Shown one piece after another: positions 1 through 8,097 of a DNA stretch of 22,043 bases; position 1 is the stretch's first letter, and every line of letters begins with the position of its first letter. Both the position numbers and the translations under genes were made by a program. This stretch comes from Desulfobacula sp. Lineage in GTDB: Bacteria > Desulfobacterota > Desulfobacteria > Desulfobacterales > Desulfobacteraceae. The stretch lies in the NCBI GenBank assembly GCA_018702715.1, contig JABIYQ010000631.1:1-22043 (forward strand). The letters run 5' to 3'. Below the pieces are notes generated by a model that was not told the origin of the DNA, ran no database searches, and saw only the letters and a program-made list of their open reading frames with translations.

Positions 1-2
1 CC

Positions 3-1031
3 TTTCATGACTCAGAAAGTATTCTTGCACTTGAAAAAGATATGCCCATAGCTACTTTGCGAATTTCATATGATAGCCCGGTTGGTCTGCCATCTTTTGA
101 TCATTATGATTTCTCCGAATACATCAAATCCCTTGAGGGGAAATGTGCCTGTGTGGGATGGCTGGGTTCTCTCAAAGGCTACCGGCATCATCCGGGTCTG
201 GTGATTGGAATGTTTAAAACGGCCACCAGAAAAATTCGCATGAACAAGAACCGTCATATTATTTCCACCATTCATCCGCCAATTCTACCCCTGCTGGACA
301 AAATAGTCGGTGCCAAAGCCATAGGTGACCAGTTTTTTTCAGGCCAGCTGAAAGTTCCCATGATACCGATCCATATAGACCTTGATAATATAAAACCGGG
401 AAAAAGGGAAGTATTTGATGATCCCATAGCCCCAATCATTCAAAATTCAGATGAGAGACTGATATATAAAAATGGAGAGATTGTTATAAAAGCAGGTGAA
501 AAAGGCCATCATGCCTTTCTGGTAATGCGCGGATCTGCCAGGGTAGTTGCGGGCCAGTCCACGGAAAGCCAGACCTTTGACGAAAATCATAACCATCTGT
601 TATTTGGCCAGGGGCAGATTTTCGGAGAATTATCCTTGATCGACGGCAAGCCTCGAACCACAACGGTGGTATGTCACTCAAATGAATTGGACCTGATGGT
701 ATTAAATCAGGAAACATTTTATAATGAATTGGTATCCAATTCCGCCACTGCAAATCAAATTCTAAAAATTCTTACCGCCCGATTAAGGAGAAATATCGAA
801 AACAAACCAATGACATCAAATTCCGAATTGCTGGCAAGGATTATGCTGGATGCCTCCAACTCGGGAGAAAAACCGGTCAACCAGAAATGGTTGGCCCGTC
901 AGTGTGGTATCTGGATGAACGATATGAATCAGATAACCGAGAAATGGATCAATAACAGGTGGATTGATATTCAAAGTGAGAATTTCAGAATATTGGCACC
1001 AGAAGAATTGGAATGCCTTACTAATCTATAA
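3..1031 (+). CDS. FeeM/GNAT-like acyltransferase fused to cNMP-binding domain and Crp-type HTH (5' partial)
   Basis: The frame is open to the left edge of the window, so the gene is probably cut off; the first in-window ATG is at 42 but coding-like sequence precedes it. The N-terminal part (to about nt 440) resembles the C-terminal half of FeeM-type N-acyl amino acid synthases and GNAT acyltransferases: a PIATLRISYD strand, a YRHHPGLVIGMFKTA helix, and a closing VPMIPIHIDLDNIK segment. Nt 450-790 encode a cyclic-nucleotide-binding domain with the phosphate-binding cassette FGELSLIDGKPRTTTV, keeping the Glu and Arg that contact the ribose and phosphate. Nt 860-1010 look like a Crp-type winged helix (KWLARQCGIWMNDMNQITEKW). 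Seen: domain order and motifs. Known: cNMP domains allosterically control acyltransferases and Crp regulators. Inferred: a ligand-controlled acyltransferase or regulator. The stop is 19 nt before the next gene, so an operon is likely. The acyltransferase assignment is the weakest part. Confidence 0.72.
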   Translation, partial: FHDSESILALEKDMPIATLRISYDSPVGLPSFDHYDFSEYIKSLEGKCACVGWLGSLKGYRHHPGLVIGMFKTATRKIRMNKNRHIISTIHPPILPLLDKIVGAKAIGDQFFSGQLKVPMIPIHIDLDNIKPGKREVFDDPIAPIIQNSDERLIYKNGEIVIKAGEKGHHAFLVMRGSARVVAGQSTESQTFDENHNHLLFGQGQIFGELSLIDGKPRTTTVVCHSNELDLMVLNQETFYNELVSNSATANQILKILTARLRRNIENKPMTSNSELLARIMLDASNSGEKPVNQKWLARQCGIWMNDMNQITEKWINNRWIDIQSENFRILAPEELECLTNL

Positions 1032-1050
1032 TTCATTTGAGTAAAGGCTT

Positions 1051-2592
1051 ATGAAAACCCATATTGCCGCTGCACTGGATGAAATCAAAACCCTAATCGG
1101 TTCTGAAAACGTTATATCAGCTTCAGACATCCTGGCCCTATTATCAAAAAACAGTCTGGGGGTGCCAAGAAAAATAGCCGGTTGTATCTATCCTAGTTCT
1201 CTGGATGATGTCCAGAACATTATCCGTATCGCCAATACTTATCAAACCCCTCTGTATCCAGTAAGCCGGGGTGAGAACCTCGGCTATGGGGACAAATCCC
1301 CGATTAAAGATTACCAGATCCTTGTCAGTCTTGAAAGAATGAACCGTATCCTTGAATTTGATGACATCCATGGATATGTGATGATTGAACCCGGGGTTAC
1401 CCAGAAACAACTTTACGATTTCCTCCAAGAAAAAAAAGCAAATTTTTGGATGGATGCAACTGCTGCAGGTAATACCGCAAGTATTGCCGGTAACACCCTG
1501 GAAGGCGGGTTTGGCCATACCCCAAAAGGTGACCACCGGAACCTTATCAGTAATCTAACGATTGTGCTGGGGAGCGGTCAAATTATTAACACAGGCACTT
1601 TTCCGGGACTGGGGCCGGATATCAGCGGATTATTTGTCCAGTCGAATTTTGGAATCGTAACCGCCATGCAAATTGAACTTGTCCCCATTCCAGAGCATTA
1701 CGAATCGTTTATTATAAGCTTGAAAACAGATAAAGATCTGGAAAAACTGATTACCGACATTAGTGAGTTGAGAAGGCTGGGTATTCTGAACAGCCTTTTG
1801 CATATAACAAATGCCACCCGTGCGTTGATATCAACAAAAAAATGCCCCAAACAATTCCGTAACCAGACGATTTCCAATGAAATGGCTCAGCAATTGATGA
1901 CATCCTTGTTGGTCAAAATAGGTCTCTGGTCTGCACTGGGGGCATTGTATGGTTCCAAACAGGAAATTATTGCCAAAAAAAAAATTCTTAAAAAACGGCT
2001 GGGCTCATATGCCAGGATCCGTTTTTTTACTGATGAAAAAATAAGACGGATGACCCGTATCATGTCATATAATTTTTTTGACCGGTTTAAAGTCATTCAA
2101 AATATCCGTGAGGGGCTTCAGTCATACCGTATTGCCCACGACCTTATGAAAGGAATCCCTTCAGATGAGCCAAAGGAAAATATATATTGGCGTATTGATT
2201 CCAAAAATGATCTCGGGTTAATCTGGTTTGCCCCTACCTTTTCCGCCAATGGTGAGATTACAAGAAAAGTGGTCTCTATCAGTGAATCCTTATTCAACAC
2301 CTACGGTTTTGAATTGCCGATCACCTTTACACTAGTAAAACCGGATCGAATTGTCGGCATTTTGAGTATCAGTTTTAACATAAACAACCCGGCAGAGACC
2401 CAGAAGGCCCACGACCTTTACCATGAGCTGAAACAAATATTTGAGCGAAACGCTATCCAGACCTATCGGTCAAGTATCCTGAACATGGACGCAATAGTTT
2501 ACCCGGATCAGGGAAAGATAGAAACGCTTAAACAATTAAAGTGTACTCTGGACCCCCGCCACATCATTTCCCCGGGAAGATATGGCATTTAA
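1051..2592 (+). CDS. FAD-binding oxidoreductase, PCMH/vanillyl-alcohol oxidase type
   Basis: A 513-residue flavoprotein. The FAD_binding_4 (PCMH-type) domain spans about residues 38-215, with PVSRGENLGYG (70-80), LERMNRI (94-100), MIEPGVTQKQLYDFL (111-125) and GNTLEGGFGHTPKGDHRN (147-164), the last closely matching the GN..ERG.G.TPYGDH signature of 4-cresol methylhydroxylase and vanillyl-alcohol oxidase. The substrate-domain tail ends DPRHIISPGRYGI, also typical of that family. Family members oxidise para-substituted phenols or other alcohols with FAD; the substrate here cannot be read from sequence, and I could not establish whether FAD is covalently bound. No cytochrome partner gene is next to it, unlike PCMH operons. 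It lies 19 nt after the cNMP-domain gene and 17 nt before the radical SAM gene, so the three are probably co-transcribed. No signal peptide is visible, so it is cytoplasmic. Confidence 0.88.
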   Translation: MKTHIAAALDEIKTLIGSENVISASDILALLSKNSLGVPRKIAGCIYPSSLDDVQNIIRIANTYQTPLYPVSRGENLGYGDKSPIKDYQILVSLERMNRILEFDDIHGYVMIEPGVTQKQLYDFLQEKKANFWMDATAAGNTASIAGNTLEGGFGHTPKGDHRNLISNLTIVLGSGQIINTGTFPGLGPDISGLFVQSNFGIVTAMQIELVPIPEHYESFIISLKTDKDLEKLITDISELRRLGILNSLLHITNATRALISTKKCPKQFRNQTISNEMAQQLMTSLLVKIGLWSALGALYGSKQEIIAKKKILKKRLGSYARIRFFTDEKIRRMTRIMSYNFFDRFKVIQNIREGLQSYRIAHDLMKGIPSDEPKENIYWRIDSKNDLGLIWFAPTFSANGEITRKVVSISESLFNTYGFELPITFTLVKPDRIVGILSISFNINNPAETQKAHDLYHELKQIFERNAIQTYRSSILNMDAIVYPDQGKIETLKQLKCTLDPRHIISPGRYGI

Positions 2593-2609
2593 TCTTGAAA
2601 GGAGATTCT

Positions 2610-4007
2610 ATGGACATTTTACTCATTGATCCGCCGTATAAAAGTCTTAAAGGAGTTGTTGCCGAATCCGGCTATGTCTCAAGTCTTGTCAGTCTTGCTG
2701 GATTTTTACGTGAAAATGGCTTGGAATGCGGTGTCCTGACCTGTGACCTTCTCTTGGATTACGGACCCTCACAACTTTGGGATTTTGATGTTGAAAAATA
2801 TGCTAAAGGGCAGAAACAGTATAAAGCAGCCGTTTCAGATGACAACCATGAAATATGGAAGAAGATTGGCCGGTACATAGAAGAATATAATCCTATGTCA
2901 GTGGGCATCACCTATTTAACACCCTGCCAGAATTCAGTCAATCAGGCCGCAAAAATCATAAAAATGGTAAATCCGGGGACAGCCGTCATTGTTGGAGGAC
3001 ATCATCCCAGCTTCATCCCGGAAGATGTTTTGGGAAATCCTGATATTGATTACGTTGTATTGGGAGAAGGAGAATTGGCCCTGACTGCACTGGTGAAAAA
3101 TTTGAAAAATAAGCCGGTTAAACCTGAAAACATACCTGGAATTTATTACCGGAAAGAGAATCAGGTTCTGCATAATCCACCAGGACCTCTGATAAAAAAC
3201 CTGGATGACCTACCCTTTGCAGCACTGGATTTGTTAATTGATTGTGATTTTAAAAAATACAGTCGCCATATGATTGGAACTGCAAGGGGATGCCCCTATA
3301 ACTGCAGCTTCTGCTCAGACCGGAGACTGTGGAACAACCGTGTCAGGCGTAGGAGTATTGATCATGTAGTCAACGAAATCAAACATCTTATAAAAACCCG
3401 CAACCCAAGCGGGGTGGATATTATTGATGGGACTTTTACCTATGACCGATCATACGCCATTCAATTCTGCGACCGTTTGATAGAAGAAGGTCTTGAGTTC
3501 AAATGGCATTGTACAGCCCGCTATGATAATATTGATCGGCAGTTGATTGAAAAATTAAAACAAGCCGGTTGTGTGGCGCTTTACTTTGGACTTGAATCAG
3601 GCAGTCAGGATATTCTATCCTCGATCAATAAACGCACAACGTTAAAAGGCATTATCGAAACAAGTGAAATGGTTGCAGAAAGCGGGTTGACATCCATTGT
3701 CTCTGTTCTTGTCGGACTCCCCCAGGAAACCAAACAGGATCTGGAATCCACACTATCTCTTATGGAAAGCCTTAAGGCAGATATTTTTGATATAAACAAT
3801 TATATTCCTTTGCCGGGAACCGCATTTTATGATGACATGTCAACTGAGCAAAAAATTAATATTGACTGGGGCAGCGTCGGCTATAAATCTTTTGACAATT
3901 ATTTTACTCACCATATGACCCATGAAATGTTGAATCAGTATCTAAAACAAGCCTATAAAATTGCAGGAAGAAAAATGAAGATATTTCAGGAAAAAATGGC
4001 ACAATAA
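2610..4007 (+). CDS. B12-binding-domain radical SAM protein
   Basis: The chosen start is ATG 2610, with GAAAGGAGA at 2597-2605 just upstream. A longer reading from 2541 would overlap the previous gene and adds a non-conserved leader. The 465-residue protein begins MDILLIDPPY, the usual opening of cobalamin-binding radical SAM enzymes. The B12-binding Rossmann fold covers about 1-165, with VGITYLTP (98-105), VIVGGHHPSFIPE (127-138) and DYVVLGEGE (147-155). The radical SAM domain follows, with GTARGCPYNCSFC holding the cluster cysteines C228, C232 and C235, and GLESGSQDIL further along. Family members use SAM, and often methylcobalamin, to methylate or rearrange unreactive carbon centres. The product is unknown. 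Close spacing to the FAD oxidase suggests both act on the same molecule. A hairpin lies 30 nt downstream. Confidence 0.92.
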   Translation: MDILLIDPPYKSLKGVVAESGYVSSLVSLAGFLRENGLECGVLTCDLLLDYGPSQLWDFDVEKYAKGQKQYKAAVSDDNHEIWKKIGRYIEEYNPMSVGITYLTPCQNSVNQAAKIIKMVNPGTAVIVGGHHPSFIPEDVLGNPDIDYVVLGEGELALTALVKNLKNKPVKPENIPGIYYRKENQVLHNPPGPLIKNLDDLPFAALDLLIDCDFKKYSRHMIGTARGCPYNCSFCSDRRLWNNRVRRRSIDHVVNEIKHLIKTRNPSGVDIIDGTFTYDRSYAIQFCDRLIEEGLEFKWHCTARYDNIDRQLIEKLKQAGCVALYFGLESGSQDILSSINKRTTLKGIIETSEMVAESGLTSIVSVLVGLPQETKQDLESTLSLMESLKADIFDINNYIPLPGTAFYDDMSTEQKINIDWGSVGYKSFDNYFTHHMTHEMLNQYLKQAYKIAGRKMKIFQEKMAQ

Positions 4008-4037
4008 TGGGAATTGATGCGTTTTGTTTGATATATT

Positions 4038-4059
4038 TATGCCTTCAATAGAAGGCGTA
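4038..4059 (+). terminator. Hairpin downstream of the radical SAM gene, possible transcript end
   Basis: A 9-bp stem (4038-4046 with 4051-4059, one G-T wobble) closes a 4-nt AATA loop, 30 nt after the radical SAM stop codon. The position suits the end of the three-gene operon. There is no T-tract on either side, so it is not a classical intrinsic terminator and may instead protect the 3' end of the transcript. Confidence 0.35.
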
Positions 4060-4090
4060 ACAAGACCCTCGATCATTATTCCGGCGGTCA

Positions 4091-4197
4091 GATATGTGTC
4101 GTGGAGGTGTTCCTTAAAAAGAAATGTCCACGATCATGCCCAAACCAGCACAGGCCATGACTAACATTGCTTTGAAGTTGAACTATCCGGAAAAAAA
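4091..4197 (+). pseudogene. Internal fragment of an old-yellow-enzyme gene (duplicate of 14800-14906)
   Basis: By direct comparison these 107 bases match 14800-14906, inside the intact NADH:flavin oxidoreductase gene, with six mismatches and no gap (about 94% identity). The matched part encodes the FDMCRGGVPSKEMSK... region, roughly residues 266-301 of the enzyme. Neither a start nor the rest of the gene is present, so this is a remnant. The match ends in an A-run in both copies, a plausible break point. It sits 41 nt upstream of the phosphatase-family gene, whose own 3' flank is duplicated next to the intact OYE gene. Confidence 0.88.
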
Positions 4198-4238
4198 TGA
4201 GATATATGCAATAGTTCATCCAACATAAACAAAAACGA

Positions 4239-5015
4239 TTGGATATCACGTTGATCAATTTTCTAAAAGATCTAATTATAGAGGCGGGCGAAATCTGTAA
4301 AAAAGAGCAGGCTCTTTTAAAGCCTTTGGATATTGAATATAAAAACAAAAAAGACATCGTCACCACAACTGATAAAAAAGTTGAAAACTTTATTATTGAA
4401 CACATCCAAAAAAAACATCCATCCCATGATATTTTTGCTGAAGAGACTGGTAAAACGCATTATAATTCAGACTATACATGGATCATTGACCCCATAGATG
4501 GCACCACCTCTTTTTTACATCAACAACCCTTTTATTCCATCAGTATTGCTTTACAACACAAGGATCAGATCACTCTTGCCGCTGTTTATGCACCTGCATT
4601 TAATGAATTGTTTTATGCGCAAGAGTCTGGTGCTTTTTTAAACACCATGCCCATACATGTGTCCTGCACAGACGAGTTGATCCATTCGGTCATGGCAACC
4701 GGGTTTGCCTGCTTAAGGGCAGATTTAGATCAGAACAATCTACCCATGTTTTGTAAAATCGTTCCGAAATTAAGAGATATCCGAAGATATGGATCAGCCG
4801 CCCTTGACCTTTGCTATGTGGCTTGTGGCAGACTGGATGGATTCTGGGAATATAATCTAAACCTGTATGATATTGCAGCCGGCGCTTTTATTGTAAAACA
4901 GGCCATGGGCTCAGTCACTGATTTTAGAGGAACATTTGATTTCCCACACCAGGGCATTGTGGCAACCAACACTCACCTGCACACGCAATTACTTGATAAC
5001 TTTAAAACAGAATAA
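4239..5015 (+). CDS. Inositol monophosphatase family protein
   Basis: A 258-residue member of the Mg-dependent inositol-phosphatase/CysQ superfamily. Visible motifs are DIVTTTDKKVE (39-49), the metal-binding EE pair at 68-69, WIIDPIDGTTSF (81-92) with metal ligands D84 and D87, and LYDIAAG (209-215) with D211, where the usual Trp before Asp is Tyr. Such enzymes hydrolyse inositol-1-phosphate, PAP or related sugar phosphates; the substrate is not resolved here. The start is TTG at 4239, which gives the normal family length because a stop at 4227-4229 blocks extension. No convincing ribosome binding site precedes it. The OYE fragment ends only 41 nt upstream, so a rearrangement may have removed the original promoter and leader, and expression may be weak or altered. 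Confidence 0.88.
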   Translation: MDITLINFLKDLIIEAGEICKKEQALLKPLDIEYKNKKDIVTTTDKKVENFIIEHIQKKHPSHDIFAEETGKTHYNSDYTWIIDPIDGTTSFLHQQPFYSISIALQHKDQITLAAVYAPAFNELFYAQESGAFLNTMPIHVSCTDELIHSVMATGFACLRADLDQNNLPMFCKIVPKLRDIRRYGSAALDLCYVACGRLDGFWEYNLNLYDIAAGAFIVKQAMGSVTDFRGTFDFPHQGIVATNTHLHTQLLDNFKTE

Positions 5016-5048
5016 AAAAAGAAAACTATGACCATTCAACTGTATCCA
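5004..5048 (+). repeat. Phosphatase-gene tail and 3' flank, repeated at 13920-13964
   Basis: This 45-bp segment covers the last codons of the phosphatase-family gene and the following flank. It matches 13920-13964 at 44 of 45 positions (G at 5030 versus T at 13946). The second copy lies just upstream of the intact OYE gene. Paired with the OYE fragment at 4091-4197, it points to an ancestral phosphatase-OYE gene pair that was duplicated and then broken up. Confidence 0.85.
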
Positions 5049-5073
5049 CACCACTTTGAAAAAAGGAAAATAA

Positions 5074-5172
5074 ATGAGTAATGAGGTGCTTTTTGAAATT
5101 GTGTTCTATTCAGATTATGAAGGTATAGTCAAAATTAAGATAAAGGGGAAGATCAATGACAGAGACCAATAA
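5074..5172 (+). CDS. Possible 32-residue small ORF overlapping the SDR gene
   Basis: An ATG at 5074 is preceded by AAGGA at 5063-5067 with good spacing. It opens a 32-codon frame (MSNEVLFEIVFYSDYEGIVK...) that stops at 5170-5172, 17 nt inside the SDR gene, in a different frame. It could be a translationally coupled leader or the degenerate start of a lost gene. No family is recognised and the length alone gives little statistical support. Confidence 0.25.
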   Translation: MSNEVLFEIVFYSDYEGIVKIKIKGKINDRDQ

Positions 5173-5917
5173 CAGAGCTGCCATTGTTACCGGTGCCTCA
5201 TCCGGCATTGGTGAGGCCATTGTTAGAAAATTTATCTCTCAAGGTTTTGGAGTTGTGGGAAACGGCAGAAATGCAGATAAACTTGAAAGCCTTGAAAAAG
5301 AACTAGGTGAAATGTTCCGGGGTGTGGTAGGAGATGCTGCCGATGAATCTGTTTTAGAAAATCTGTTTGCAGCTGTTGAGAAACATTTTAATAAAGGTGC
5401 CGATATCGTTGTAGCCAATGCCGGGCGGGGACTTGGTGGATCGGTCAAAGACGCTGATCTTTCCGAATTTCAGGAGATGATGCAGGTCAATGTGACCGGT
5501 GCACTCACGTTAATGCAGAAAGCAGCCAGGCGGATGGTTGAGACCCAGTCCGAATCGTTTCCGGAGACGGCAGCAGACATCGTAATTACCGGATCTGTGG
5601 TGGGCAGGCATGTATCTCCCTTTAGCGCGGCTTACGGTGCATCCAAGTTTGCCATTCACTCTTTAACCGAAGGCCTGCGACGCGAAGTCAGTCCTATGGG
5701 CGTACGGGTTTCCCTTGTCGAACCCGGTTTAGTGTTCAGCGGCTTCCAGTCTGTTGCCGGATATACGGATGAGATAGTCAAGACCATGGCAGATAAATTC
5801 GGCCCTATCCCGGAAGTGAGTGATATTGCCGATGCGGTTTACTATATCGTGTCCCGGCCATCGCACGTCCATGTCTGTGATATCGTTGTAAGGCCTACCC
5901 GGCAGGATTATCCGTAA
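5156..5917 (+). CDS. Short-chain dehydrogenase/reductase (SDR family)
   Basis: A 253-residue classical SDR. The nucleotide-binding motif TGASSGIG is at 12-19, NAG at 88-90, the catalytic Ser in VITGSVVG (S147), and the Tyr/Lys pair in YGASK (Y160, K164). The protein ends DIVVRPTRQDYP, a tail common in SDRs of this length. It should carry out an NAD(P)-dependent alcohol/ketone interconversion in the cytoplasm; the substrate is unknown. The start ATG 5156 has AAGGGGAAG (5142-5150) upstream. It is separated from the phosphatase gene by 140 nt that include the duplicated flank, so it may not belong to the same original unit. Confidence 0.93.
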   Translation: MTETNNRAAIVTGASSGIGEAIVRKFISQGFGVVGNGRNADKLESLEKELGEMFRGVVGDAADESVLENLFAAVEKHFNKGADIVVANAGRGLGGSVKDADLSEFQEMMQVNVTGALTLMQKAARRMVETQSESFPETAADIVITGSVVGRHVSPFSAAYGASKFAIHSLTEGLRREVSPMGVRVSLVEPGLVFSGFQSVAGYTDEIVKTMADKFGPIPEVSDIADAVYYIVSRPSHVHVCDIVVRPTRQDYP

Positions 5918-6022
5918 AACCATGGCTGAAATAAATAAACAAAACCTTTTTGTCCTGTCCCTGGCATGAAGATTAATCAATTTAGATAAGGTTTTATATA
6001 GTATTTTTAGTGACGGCATATT

Positions 6023-6060
6023 TGACCCTCCCCCAAAAAACTGGAAGCCAAGTTAAGCTA
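6023..6060 (+). repeat. IS3-like left-end remnant, copy A
   Basis: The sequence begins TGACCCTCCCCCAAAAAACT and continues GGAAGCCAAGTTAAGC. It closely matches 9138 onward and 16653 onward, in the same orientation. A TG-start, C-rich block followed by an A-run and CTGGA is the usual form of IS3-family terminal repeats. Just after it, AGGACGAAGGAAACATG (6068-6084) looks like the leader and start of an IS orfA, but the reading frame then ends within about 16 codons, so no transposase remains. Confidence 0.55.
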
Positions 6061-6168
6061 TTTTTTTAGGACGAAGGAAACATGTTATCTAATAGACTTC
6101 ATCATGATGCCCAACATTCACCAAAATGATTTCTTTTTTAATAATGTTGATAAATTGCGTATCCTGTC

Positions 6169-6510
6169 ATGACAGAAAAAGAAAAATTTTGGTATGAGAC
6201 AATCAGGGCGATATTATTAGGCATAGCTGGCTTTATTGGTGTTTATTTTCTTGCAGTGGTTTTTGCCCATAACAAAGGATATCAAGCATATATCGATCAG
6301 GAAAAATCCAAATCAGAAAACAAGTTATCGATGAATACATGAAGGAATCCTATAAATATACATCACTGCTTTATGACGATCTTGGGCTCGTTATTAACGG
6401 GCGGGCCCATAAGCAATATGATTGACTCTGTTTCAAAAAAACAAAAAATTATGATTGACTTTGTTTCAAAAAATATTGAGAATATCCATGACTTTATGTT
6501 TTTAGAATAG
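6169..6510 (+). pseudogene. Frameshifted small single-pass membrane protein gene
   Basis: An ATG at 6169 encodes MTEKEKFWYETIRA, then a hydrophobic helix (ILLGIAGFIGVYFLAVVFA) and a charged stretch, but the frame stops at 6340-6342. At about 6318 the next frame continues in protein-like fashion (KQVIDEYMKESYKYTSLLYDDLGLVI) until a stop at 6423-6425. From about 6418 the first frame resumes (MIDSVSKKQK...) to a stop at 6508-6510. The pattern fits loss of one A in an A-run near 6318 plus a second indel near a 33-bp tandem repeat. Intact, it would be roughly 110 residues with an N-terminal anchor and a coiled tail. The ATPase gene begins 12 nt after its end, so the two may have been coupled. No family is recognised, and an assembly error in the A-runs is possible. 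Confidence 0.5.
6418..6473 (+). repeat. 33-bp tandem repeat (about 1.7 copies)
   Basis: ATGATTGACTCTGTTTCAAA at 6418 recurs at 6451 as ATGATTGACTTTGTTTCAAA, a period of 33 bases (11 codons) with one difference over 23 aligned bases. The unit is in frame with the third coding segment of the disrupted small gene (MIDSVSK then MIDFVSK). Confidence 0.8.
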
Positions 6511-6521
6511 ATGGGGACAGC

Positions 6522-7868
6522 ATGTTTAAAAGGGATATCTTAAAGAAATTATCAATCTGGGCTCAAAAAAGTGATCGAAAACCATTGATTCTGAGAGGTG
6601 CTAGACAGGTGGGCAAAACGACAGCCATTCACCTTTTTTCTAAACTATTCGATCAATATCTTTACCTTAACCTTGAACTCAAAAACGAGCGGAATATTTT
6701 TGAACAGGGCTATCCCATTGAAGACCTGATTCAGGCAATCTTTTTTTACAAAGATCAGGTGAGGCATGAAGGTAAAATTCTCATTTTCATAGATGAAATT
6801 CAGTCCTGCCCATTAGCTGTTTCTTATCTCAGGTTTTTTTATGAATCTTTCCCGGATCTGTATATTGTTGCTGCCGGTTCCCTTTTAGAGACCCTTATTG
6901 ATACACATATCAGCTTTCCAGTCGGCAGAGTGGAGTATCTGGTGATGAAGCCTTTGAGTTTTAAAGAATTTTTGATCGCTTTGGATCAAAGCGCCAGTCT
7001 GGATATCATAAAAAATAAAATCCCTGCCCCTGCTTTCACTCACGACAAATTAATGAAATTATTCCACACCTATTCAATTATTGGGGGCATGCCGGAAATC
7101 ATCCAGAAATATTCGGACCAGAAGGACATCATCGCGCTTAATAGTATATTTGATAGTTTAATTGTTTCTTATCTTGATGATGTTGAAAAATATGCACGGA
7201 ACCATTCAATGGCCAATGTTATTCGCCATGCTGTTTCAAATGCGTTTTATGAAGCGGGAAGCAGAATCAAATTCCAGGGATTTGGCAATTCCAACTATAA
7301 ATCCAGGGAAATGAGTGAGGCATTAAAAGTATTGGAAAAAGCCATGCTGATTTATCTTTTATATCCTTCATCTTCCATAAAACCGCCGTTGCTGCCGAAT
7401 ACGAAAAAATCTCCAAAGCTTCAGGTCCTTGATACAGGTATGTTGAACTATTTTGCTGGATTTCAAAAAGAACTGTTTAGAGCGAATGACATTGGTTCTA
7501 TTTATCAGGGAAAAATAGCAGAGCATATTGTCGGACAGGAACTGTTGGCGATTGAAACATCCCCTCTATTTAAACTGCACTTCTGGAACAGGGAAAAAAA
7601 GCAATCCAACGCAGAAGTTGACTTTCTTGTTCAGTACGAAAACCTGATCATCCCTGTTGAAGTCAAATCAGCGGCTACTGGCCGTCTCCGTTCTCTTCAC
7701 CAGTTCATGGACCGTGCACCTCACAGATATGCAGTAAGGATCTATGCTGGAAAACTTGAGATTAATGAGATCAAGACCCTGGGCGGGAAAAAGTTTGCCC
7801 TACTTAACCTTCCATTTTATTTAGCTGGATCTGTTGCTGATTACCTTGAATGGATGATATCCCAATAG
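6522..7868 (+). CDS. AAA-type ATPase with C-terminal DUF4143 domain
   Basis: A 448-residue protein of the common prokaryotic AAA_14/DUF4143 family. Walker A is GARQVGKT at 26-33 and Walker B is ILIFIDEIQ at 86-94 (D91, E92). A winged-helix-like middle region follows, then DUF4143, which carries a PD-(D/E)XK-nuclease-like pattern: EVDFLV (365-370) and PVEVKSA (378-384), giving E365/D367/E380/K382. The cellular role of the family is not settled; members are frequent in mobile and accessory regions and are found in bacteria and archaea. The start ATG 6522 has GGGGA at 6513-6517. It sits directly after a disrupted small membrane-protein gene. All core motifs are intact, so this gene looks functional. 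Confidence 0.92.
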   Translation: MFKRDILKKLSIWAQKSDRKPLILRGARQVGKTTAIHLFSKLFDQYLYLNLELKNERNIFEQGYPIEDLIQAIFFYKDQVRHEGKILIFIDEIQSCPLAVSYLRFFYESFPDLYIVAAGSLLETLIDTHISFPVGRVEYLVMKPLSFKEFLIALDQSASLDIIKNKIPAPAFTHDKLMKLFHTYSIIGGMPEIIQKYSDQKDIIALNSIFDSLIVSYLDDVEKYARNHSMANVIRHAVSNAFYEAGSRIKFQGFGNSNYKSREMSEALKVLEKAMLIYLLYPSSSIKPPLLPNTKKSPKLQVLDTGMLNYFAGFQKELFRANDIGSIYQGKIAEHIVGQELLAIETSPLFKLHFWNREKKQSNAEVDFLVQYENLIIPVEVKSAATGRLRSLHQFMDRAPHRYAVRIYAGKLEINEIKTLGGKKFALLNLPFYLAGSVADYLEWMISQ

Positions 7869-7906
7869 CGAAACACAAGGCCAGAATTGAAAATTTCAAC
7901 AATTCA

Positions 7907-7931
7907 AATGAAGCGGATGAACCGCTTATTT
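7907..7931 (+). repeat. Intergenic hairpin repeat, copy 1
   Basis: AATG-AAGCGG-ATGAA-CCGCTT-ATTT: a perfect 6-bp stem (7911-7916 with 7922-7927) and a 5-nt loop, 38 nt after the ATPase stop. The same layout, with the flanks AATG and ATTT, recurs at 11448 and 15496. No T-tract follows, so it is not an ordinary terminator. Confidence 0.6.
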
Positions 7932-8097
7932 GGGGTTCAAATCCTTTGAGAATATCATGGACGAAAAAACAATAAACCGTAAAAAGCCTTCCGATTTTAC
8001 ATTTACAATTTACAAATCAGGGAGCTGAATATATAATTTACCATCTTTCATACTGTTTTTTTATATTGCTTTAAATATTTTTCTTAAGGATTTCACC

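Noticed and set aside
66..275. Short - strand frames within the first three genes and elsewhere opposite clear genes
   Set aside because: They mirror well-supported + strand coding sequence, have no ribosome binding sites and no recognisable domains.
2541..2609. Extended N-terminus of the radical SAM protein from ATG 2541
   Set aside because: It overlaps the oxidase gene, adds a Pro/His-rich non-conserved leader, and a strong ribosome binding site precedes ATG 2610.
7932..7944. GGGGTTCAAATCC resembles a tRNA T-arm
   Set aside because: The supposed T-stem pairs poorly, and there is no anticodon arm, D-arm or acceptor stem at the right spacing.
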